Assembly (NCBI GenBank): GCA_019748195.1
Contig: JAIEPW010000051.1
Coordinates: forward strand, 1-56,118
Source: Bryobacteraceae bacterium
Lineage (GTDB): Bacteria > Acidobacteriota > Terriglobia > Bryobacterales > Bryobacteraceae
DNA length: 56,118 nucleotides
Reading direction: 5' to 3'
The position numbers and the translations under genes are program-made. Under the pieces are notes generated by a model, which worked only from the letters and a program-made list of their open reading frames with translations, was not told the DNA's origin and searched no databases. Position 1 is the first letter of the stretch, and the number at the start of each line of letters is the position of its first letter. Positions 51,056 to 56,118 of this stretch are shown in pieces.

Positions 51056-52572
51056 ACGACGAAGCGGTCCGCGAAGCCTTGCACTCGGATGCCCGGCTGG
51101 TGATCATCGAGGCTCCCGCCGGATGCGGGAAGACTCACCAGGGTGCGGAATATGCGCGCCAGGTCGGCGGCGCCACTAAGGGACGCTTGCTTATCCTGAC
51201 GCATACGCACGCGGCTTGTTCGATGTTCGCGGATCGGACGAAGGGAGTCGGCTCACGTTTGGAAATACGGACGATCGATAGCGTGATCGGTCAGGTAGCG
51301 GCCGCCTACCATTCCGGCCTTGGCATTCCCTCTAATCCCGCCGTGTGGGCCAGACAGCACAACGATGGGCACGCGAAGCTTGCGGTGAAAGTCGTGACGC
51401 TCCTGAAGAACTATCCGATGATCACGGCCACGCTGGCGCGGCGCTATCCAGTTGTTGTTTGCGATGAACACCAGGATTCTAGCGGTGACCAACATGCGTT
51501 TGCGGTAGCCATGCTTGAGCAGGGCTCCAAGCTGCGTATCTTCGCCGATCCGATGCAGAACATATTCAAGAAAGACAACATTGAGGGCGTGTGCGCACCC
51601 TACGATTGGGAAGAACTCAAGGGCGAAGCAGATCGATTTGCAACGCTCGATGTTCCGCACCGGTGGAGAAACGGGTGCCCGGAACTTGGCGAATGGACTT
51701 TGAGGGTTCGCGAGGCCCTCAAGTCTGGCGGCAAAGTCAACTTGAAGGAGGGTCTGCCGAGAAGCGTTATTGTCGTCATTGCGGAAAACGCGGCTCAGCG
51801 CAATCTTGAATACCGTATAACAGGCTCGCATCGCAAGCCAGTGGATAACTTCGAGAGTGCTCAGTCTTCGCTGCTTGTTCTCACCCGTTATAACGACACC
51901 GCCCGTTCCCTCCGGGCGTTCTTCAACCGCCGCATACAGCTATGGGAAGGGCATACCCGAGGTGCCCTTGAGAACCTTACGGATGCGGTCGCTTCCGCAA
52001 ATGGCGACCCTGGTGACCTCGCTGCGGCAGTTGTCGAATTCTTAGGGAAAGTAGGAAAGGGATTCAGCCGCTCAGGGTTCGGCGACAGGTTAGAGCAGGA
52101 AGCCCGCGAAGGTTGCGCGAGGGATTGCCGCGGCAAGCCTGCCACGCTCCAGGAGCTTGCCCGCTTTATCGTTAGCGAGCCCAACCATCATGGCATCTCC
52201 AAACTTCTGCGTCGCTTGTTCGAGTTGAAGAATGACGACGCCACCTTTAGAGAAATTGAAATGGATTGTCACCGGGAGTTTTGGGATGCAGTCGCGATAG
52301 GGGGCTTCGCTTCCATGGAGGACGGTCTTGCGGAAATCACGCGTCGCAGGACCTACTCGCGTCCCAAGCCGTCAGATAAGGCAATCAGCATCATACACAA
52401 GGCCAAAGGACTGGAGTGCGACAGTGCGATCGTGATCCCCTGCGATGCAAGAACCTTTAAGGACACCAAAGAGAGCCGATGCCTACTTTACGTTGCGATC
52501 AGCCGTGCAAGGCGTCGCCTGATGCTTGTTGTCTCGCGTGATGCGCCCAGCCCGCTGCTTGTTCTTCCCTAG
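51052..52572 (+). CDS. gajB: Gabija-like GajB: UvrD/Rep-family helicase
   Basis: 506 residues from GTG 51052, overlapping the gajA stop as GTGA; the frame is open upstream only inside gajA. SF1 helicase motifs in order: I APAGCGKT (21-28), Ia ILTHTHAA, II VVVCDEHQDSS (Asp-Glu-x-Gln-Asp, 138-142), III IFADPMQ (165-169), IV PHRWRN, V AISIIHKAKGLECDSAIV (~444-461), VI LYVAISRARRRLML (~479-492). Short for UvrD but right for GajB. In Gabija it forms a complex with GajA and its ATPase senses DNA ends or consumes nucleotides. The 126 bases to the next gene show no further member. Confidence 0.82.
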   Translation: MNDEAVREALHSDARLVIIEAPAGCGKTHQGAEYARQVGGATKGRLLILTHTHAACSMFADRTKGVGSRLEIRTIDSVIGQVAAAYHSGLGIPSNPAVWARQHNDGHAKLAVKVVTLLKNYPMITATLARRYPVVVCDEHQDSSGDQHAFAVAMLEQGSKLRIFADPMQNIFKKDNIEGVCAPYDWEELKGEADRFATLDVPHRWRNGCPELGEWTLRVREALKSGGKVNLKEGLPRSVIVVIAENAAQRNLEYRITGSHRKPVDNFESAQSSLLVLTRYNDTARSLRAFFNRRIQLWEGHTRGALENLTDAVASANGDPGDLAAAVVEFLGKVGKGFSRSGFGDRLEQEAREGCARDCRGKPATLQELARFIVSEPNHHGISKLLRRLFELKNDDATFREIEMDCHREFWDAVAIGGFASMEDGLAEITRRRTYSRPKPSDKAISIIHKAKGLECDSAIVIPCDARTFKDTKESRCLLYVAISRARRRLMLVVSRDAPSPLLVLP

Positions 52573-52698
52573 CGGAAGGGCCTCAAGATTGGCTAAGCGG
52601 ATCGGTGTGGTCGTTCAGCTCGAAGCGGTCGCAATCAAACAGGCGCTTTCATTTTGCAACCGGATTCTCGAACCGCTAAGGGAATTAAGAACAACCCC

Positions 52699-53268
52699 CT
52701 ACTTCATCCACCTCTCCAACGCCCGCTCCGCCGCCGGATGCTTGTGCAGCGCGATCGCATTCATCGCCGTCTGCGACATCTTCCGCACCTCACTCGCACC
52801 CTCAGCCCGAACCAAACTCGCCAGAAAACTCACGCTCGCCGCCGGATCCATGTTCGTAAACCACACCACCGGCAGCGACCCCGCATCCAGCGGGCACTCC
52901 TGCGAAAACGTCCGCACCTTCTGCACCACCCCGTTCTCCACCCGCAGCAGCACAAAGAAATGCGTGTTCCCTTCCAGCCGCACCGCATCCTGCGCGGGAA
53001 CCCGGATCTGATCCGCGCTCGACATCCGCGTCTCCATCCAGCACCCGAAATCCCGCACATCGTTCCAGCTCGAGTAGCAGCACATCTGGCTGTGCGGCTT
53101 CGTCACCGGCGCCGCCCACCCGATCCACCCCGGCGACGTCTGCGCCGCGATCGCCTGCCGCACCGCCGCCTCCGAACCCGCCCGCGTTTCCAGCTTCGCG
53201 TTCTGCATGCGGGGCTGCTGCGCAGCCAGCCCCGCCGCCAACATCATCCACAGCCCCGCCGTTCTCAT
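52699..53268 (-). CDS. Secreted protein of unknown function, last gene of the sigma operon
   Basis: 189 residues, ATG 53268, overlapping the HEAT-repeat gene stop as ATGA. Short hydrophobic leader (MRTAGLWMMLAAGLAAQQ) suggests export. The body has a cysteine-bearing part (SQMCCYSSWNDVRDFGCWMETRM) and a beta-rich part (VRLEGNTHFFVLLRVENGVVQKVRTFSQECPLDAGSLPVVWFTNM), then a helical tail. No family recognised. Its first 138 bases are duplicated at 48393-48530 on the far side of the defense island, so this gene marks the island's right border. Confidence 0.8.
   Translation of the reverse strand: MRTAGLWMMLAAGLAAQQPRMQNAKLETRAGSEAAVRQAIAAQTSPGWIGWAAPVTKPHSQMCCYSSWNDVRDFGCWMETRMSSADQIRVPAQDAVRLEGNTHFFVLLRVENGVVQKVRTFSQECPLDAGSLPVVWFTNMDPAASVSFLASLVRAEGASEVRKMSQTAMNAIALHKHPAAERALERWMK
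53129..53266. repeat. 138-bp direct repeat, right copy (inside an intact gene)
   Basis: Aligns without gaps to 48393-48530 with three mismatches. This copy is inside the intact gene at 52699-53268 and is probably the source. The two copies bracket about 4.6 kb that includes the Gabija-like pair. Confidence 0.9.
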
Positions 53269-54665
53269 TTGCTCAGCAGCTCCGTCAGATAGTCCGTCGC
53301 GTCCTTGGACTTCATGTTCGCCAGCCGCTTCACGATGTACCCCTTGCGGTCCAGGTCCGTCTCCTTGCGCGCCAGGTCCACCAGGTGCTTCGCCGCGCCC
53401 TGCCGGTACAGCGCCGTGATGATCTCGTTCCTCATCTCGGGATCCGTCTCCGTCGCGTACATCGCCGCCAGCGCGTCTCCTGACGAGGCCGCGCGCATCG
53501 AACCCAGCCGGCTGATCGCCACCCGCCGCACCCGCGGGTCCTTCTCGCTGCGCGCGATTTCCAGCAGCTTCGCGGAATCGCCGCTGCTCAACAACGCCGA
53601 CAAAATCGCCTCCCGCAGCTCCACGTTGTTCTCGGAGGCGTAAAGCTGGCTCAGCTCACCCGACGCGCGCAGCCCGCCCAGCATCTGGATTGCGTACCGC
53701 TTCACATCCTCATTCGACTCCGCCTTGGCGACCTCGAACAGCTTCTGCGGCTCGCGCGACATCATGTAAGCCCGCAGCACCGCGCGCTTCACCGCCGTGT
53801 CGTTCGAGCTCCGGTACACTTCCCCGAGCACTTCCGGCGCGCCCTCGCGCCGCCCGAACGCTCCCAGATACTCCACCGCGCGCAACTGCAGGTCCGGATT
53901 CGCCCCCGTGCCCCGCGCGTAGCGTCCAATGATGTCCCGCGCCCTTCCATCTCCCGATTGCGCCAGCACGAACAGCGCGCGCTGCTTCAGCCGCGGCGAA
54001 GCCTTGCCGTCGTTCAGAACCTTTTCGAGCAGCGGAATCGCCCGCTCCGGCTCGGTGTGGATCAGCGCGTTAATCGCCAGCAGCTTCAGATCCTCGTCGG
54101 TCACGCTCTCCGGCGATACCTGGCCCGTGGACGATCGCACTTCCACTTCCAGCGCCTTCGCATCGCTTAGCCAGCGGCTCTGCGGATGCGCCTTCTGCAT
54201 CTCCGCCAGCGTCTTCAACGCGTCATCCCGCCGTCCCAGCTTGTACAGCGCGTACGATTTCCAGTACATCGCGCCGTCCGGACGGTCCGTGCTTCGCTCC
54301 AGGGCGCGATCGAAATAGCGGATGGCGCGATCGTACTTGCGCTCCTCCAGCGCCTCCTGCCCTTCCCGATAGGACTCGCGCGCGGAATCGGCGCGCTCCC
54401 GCACCCGTTCCACCGCTTCCCTCGCGCGCTCCGCCGCTTCGCGCTCGCGTTCGCGCGCCTCCTGCCAGCGCTCCCGTTCTTCCGAGCTCATACCCCGCGG
54501 GGGCGCAGGTTGAGCCGGCCGCGCCGGCGGCGCGGGCGGCGTCTGCAACAGGAACATCATCGGCGGTTCCGGCGGCAAGGGAGCCAGCGGCGCCGGCGGC
54601 GGTTCCTGCCCGGCGCACGCCGCCGCCATTCCAGTCATTGCGATCGTCTTCAACAGAGTTTTCAT
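53265..54665 (-). CDS. Secreted coiled-coil/TPR/HEAT-repeat protein
   Basis: 466 residues, ATG 54665. Signal peptide (MKTLLKTIAMTGMAAACAGQ, possibly a lipoprotein-type Cys); a proline-rich linker; a charged coiled coil (EERERWQEARERERE, EAVERVRERADSARESY); one or two TPR-like units (REGQEALEERKYDRAIRYFDRALER, GAMYWKSYALYKLGRRDDALKTLAEM); and then about eight HEAT-like repeats to the end (RLKQRALFVLAQSGDGRARDIIGRYA, DPRVRRVAISRLGSMRAASSGDALAAMY). A periplasmic protein-interaction scaffold of unknown role, co-expressed with a sigma/anti-sigma pair. Confidence 0.82.
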   Translation of the reverse strand: MKTLLKTIAMTGMAAACAGQEPPPAPLAPLPPEPPMMFLLQTPPAPPARPAQPAPPRGMSSEERERWQEAREREREAAERAREAVERVRERADSARESYREGQEALEERKYDRAIRYFDRALERSTDRPDGAMYWKSYALYKLGRRDDALKTLAEMQKAHPQSRWLSDAKALEVEVRSSTGQVSPESVTDEDLKLLAINALIHTEPERAIPLLEKVLNDGKASPRLKQRALFVLAQSGDGRARDIIGRYARGTGANPDLQLRAVEYLGAFGRREGAPEVLGEVYRSSNDTAVKRAVLRAYMMSREPQKLFEVAKAESNEDVKRYAIQMLGGLRASGELSQLYASENNVELREAILSALLSSGDSAKLLEIARSEKDPRVRRVAISRLGSMRAASSGDALAAMYATETDPEMRNEIITALYRQGAAKHLVDLARKETDLDRKGYIVKRLANMKSKDATDYLTELLSK

Positions 54666-54694
54666 GGATCGGTCTTCTCTTTCGTTTTTTTTTC

Positions 54695-55453
54695 TTACAG
54701 CGTTCCTTCGGCCGCGGGCGACGCGGCGCGCTCGCGCACCTGCGTGCCGAAAACTTTTACCTTGAACAGAATTCCGCGATCTTCGATGCTCTTTCGCAAC
54801 TCATCGAACTGCGCCCGCGACACCGTCGACGGACTCCGCGCGATCTCAATCAAGGCCCGCTCCAGATCGTCCAGCAGGGTCGCCGTGCTTGTGTCGCCGG
54901 CGCTCGCCGCCGTCTGGCGGTAAATTCGATTCGCGTTCAACAGATCCTCCGCGGCCGATTGCTCCCACGTCAGGTCCAGCTTGCCCGCTTCCGGATCGGC
55001 ATTCGCCAGCTCGATCAGCATCATCTGCGATCGCTCCAGGTGATTGCCGACCGCAACCAGAAGCACCCGCTCCCGCACTTGGGACTTCGACTGCGCCGTT
55101 TGCGCCGCCTCCGGCCGCGTCACCGGCGACGTGTAGCGCCCCACCAGGAACGCCATCAGCACCAGCGCCCCCATCGCCGCCGCGAACGCCATGGGCCGCG
55201 CCGGCAGCCATCCCAGCCAGGCCATGCGCCGCCGCCCGCCCAGCCGCGATTCGATCCTCGACCAAACCTCCGACCCGTATTCGGCCCCGCGCTCCGGCAC
55301 CGGAGCGGAGTCCAGCGTGTTCAGCACCCGCTGGATCGCCTGAAACTCGGCCCTGCACTCGGCGCAGTCCATCAGGTGCGCCTCCAAATCCTTGCCATCG
55401 GGATGTTCACCGTAGTAATGCAAAACGAGCTTCTCTTCTTCTATGTGTTTCAT
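54695..55453 (-). CDS. Zinc-type anti-sigma factor, membrane-anchored
   Basis: 252 residues, ATG 55453, overlapping the sigma gene stop (ATGA). The N-terminal zinc-type motif is HLMDCAECRAEF (His-x3-Cys-x2-Cys) with an upstream His in LVLHYYGEH. One membrane helix follows (~88-106, AFAAAMGALVLMAFLVGRYT), and a periplasmic helical domain (~120-250). The cytoplasmic part should hold the ECF sigma factor inactive until a periplasmic signal arrives. Confidence 0.88.
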   Translation of the reverse strand: MKHIEEEKLVLHYYGEHPDGKDLEAHLMDCAECRAEFQAIQRVLNTLDSAPVPERGAEYGSEVWSRIESRLGGRRRMAWLGWLPARPMAFAAAMGALVLMAFLVGRYTSPVTRPEAAQTAQSKSQVRERVLLVAVGNHLERSQMMLIELANADPEAGKLDLTWEQSAAEDLLNANRIYRQTAASAGDTSTATLLDDLERALIEIARSPSTVSRAQFDELRKSIEDRGILFKVKVFGTQVRERAASPAAEGTL

Positions 55454-56025
55454 GACGCCGGACTCACCACCGGTTCCAATGCCCGCCGCACTTTCTGTAC
55501 GGCCCGGAAAATGCTGTGCTTGGTCGCGTTCGCTCCCAAACCCAGCACGCTGCCGATCTCCTCGATCGACTGTCCTTCGTAATGCCGCAGCACGAACGCC
55601 GTCCGCTCCTGCTGGCTAAGTTCGCTCAATGCCAGTTCGATCCTGCGCTGCACCTGTCCGCTGAACAGCAGCCGGTCCGGACCCGGATCGCCGGTGGCGA
55701 CGTTCATCATCACATCCCCGGTTTCCTCATCCGTCTCCCGCCGCACCACCGCCCGATGCTTGCGGCTCCGCAGCAGATCGAGCGAGTAGTTGGCCGCGAT
55801 CCGGTACAGCCACGTTCCGAAACTCGCCCGCGATTCGTACCGCGAAAGCTGCTTGTACGCCCGCAAAAAAGTCTCCTGCACCACGTCCTCGGCGTCCTGT
55901 TCGTTGCCGGTCATGCGAAACGCCAGACGGAAGACACCGCGGCTGTGGCGTTCCACCAGAATGCGGTACGCATCGCCTTCGCCGCCTAAGACTTGAGCCA
56001 CCAGGCCCGCGTCGTTTTCTTCCAT
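55450..56025 (-). CDS. ECF RNA polymerase sigma factor
   Basis: 191 residues, ATG 56025. Region 2: YRILVERHSRGVFRLAFRMTGNEQDAEDVVQETFLRAYKQLSRY with FGTWLYRIAANYSLDLLR. Region 4: ALSELSQQERTAFVLRHYEGQSIEEIGSVLGLGANATKHSIFRAVQKVRRAL. It resembles the RpoE-like group. It heads the operon sigma / anti-sigma / HEAT protein / secreted protein, so these may be its own regulated output. TATAAT on the minus strand (56078-56073) gives a leader of about 40 bases. Confidence 0.92.
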   Translation of the reverse strand: MEENDAGLVAQVLGGEGDAYRILVERHSRGVFRLAFRMTGNEQDAEDVVQETFLRAYKQLSRYESRASFGTWLYRIAANYSLDLLRSRKHRAVVRRETDEETGDVMMNVATGDPGPDRLLFSGQVQRRIELALSELSQQERTAFVLRHYEGQSIEEIGSVLGLGANATKHSIFRAVQKVRRALEPVVSPAS

Positions 56026-56072
56026 CCGCCCCTTTAGACTGCAACAGCTTACGCCGGTTAGCCGCGCCGCGA

Positions 56073-56080
56073 ATTATAGT
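56073..56080. promoter_or_regulatory. Overlapping divergent -10 boxes at the right edge
   Basis: Minus strand TATAAT (56078-56073) faces the sigma operon. Plus strand TATAGT (56075-56080) ends six bases before ATG 56087. They share four positions, so the two promoters likely compete. Confidence 0.45.
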
Positions 56081-56086
56081 AGGCTG

Positions 56087-56118
56087 ATGAGGTTCGTTTT
56101 GCTCGCCGGGCTGGGCGT
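56087..56118 (+). CDS. Partial gene: N-terminus of a secreted protein
   Basis: Ten codons (MRFVLLAGLG...) run off the right edge. The charged-hydrophobic start looks like a signal peptide. TATAGT six bases upstream suggests a leaderless mRNA. Too short for a functional call. Confidence 0.45.
   Translation, partial: MRFVLLAGLG

Noticed and set aside
1-56118. CRISPR array or tRNA genes
   Set aside because: No regularly spaced repeats and no cloverleaf with a T-loop GTTCRANYC motif were seen in intergenic DNA.

Overview
The window reads as a chromosomal piece of a GC-rich acidobacterium of the Solibacter/Bryobacter type. The best evidence is the secreted amidase at 33993-35792, which ends in what looks like the TIGR03437 C-terminal domain typical of Solibacter. 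Supporting evidence is the many secreted proteins with short hydrophobic leaders, membrane-fused spermidine-synthase-like proteins and dense operons joined by ATGA/GTGA overlaps. No rRNA, tRNA or CRISPR array was seen.

Layout. 1-4.9 kb: an outer-membrane TonB-type receptor with a partial downstream gene, an orphan ParD-like antitoxin between two 16-bp direct repeats, and divergent chrB and a secreted HisC-like aminotransferase. 4.9-13.4 kb: gyrA, two unknown small genes, a NUDIX hydrolase, PolX, a membrane spermidine-synthase-like protein and a creatininase-like protein. 13.4-16.6 kb: a gap bounded by REP-like palindromes, a CocE-type hydrolase and an FAD oxidoreductase. 16.6-22.8 kb: a metal island in which a Zn/Cd-type P-ATPase is divergent from a membrane-anchored DtxR-FeoA regulator, followed by FeoB split into two genes and an alpha/beta hydrolase.

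22.7-29.7 kb: a compact minus-strand histidine operon (hisI-G-D-C-HAD-B-H-F-A). It is preceded by a 23-residue leader peptide with seven His codons and an intrinsic terminator, which together form an attenuator. hisE is not here; the HAD protein is a candidate histidinol-phosphatase. 29.9-44.3 kb: molybdate transport (modB, modC), thiE, a MerR-TPR fusion, the amidase, a DUF1385 membrane protein, prfA/prmC, a BlaI-like regulator, an HD nuclease-like protein, a SurA-like chaperone and the three-gene NADPH transhydrogenase. 44.3-48.3 kb: a secreted unknown protein, formate-tetrahydrofolate ligase and a small membrane protein.

48.3-53.3 kb: an accessory island of lower GC. It carries a two-gene Gabija-like defense operon (OLD-family ATPase/TOPRIM nuclease plus UvrD-like helicase) and a small secreted-protein gene broken by two in-frame TAG codons. 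It is bounded by a 138-bp direct repeat (135/138 identical) duplicated from the 5' end of the gene at 52699-53268. 53.3-56.1 kb: the rest of that gene's operon, which runs ECF sigma factor, zinc-type anti-sigma factor, TPR/HEAT-repeat protein and secreted protein.

A feature of the whole window is that at least nine transcription units have a sigma70-like -10 hexamer only 6-9 bases before the start codon. This predicts leaderless or nearly leaderless mRNAs. Several divergent pairs use -10 boxes that overlap each other. Motif and family calls come from reading the sequence alone; no database search was run.
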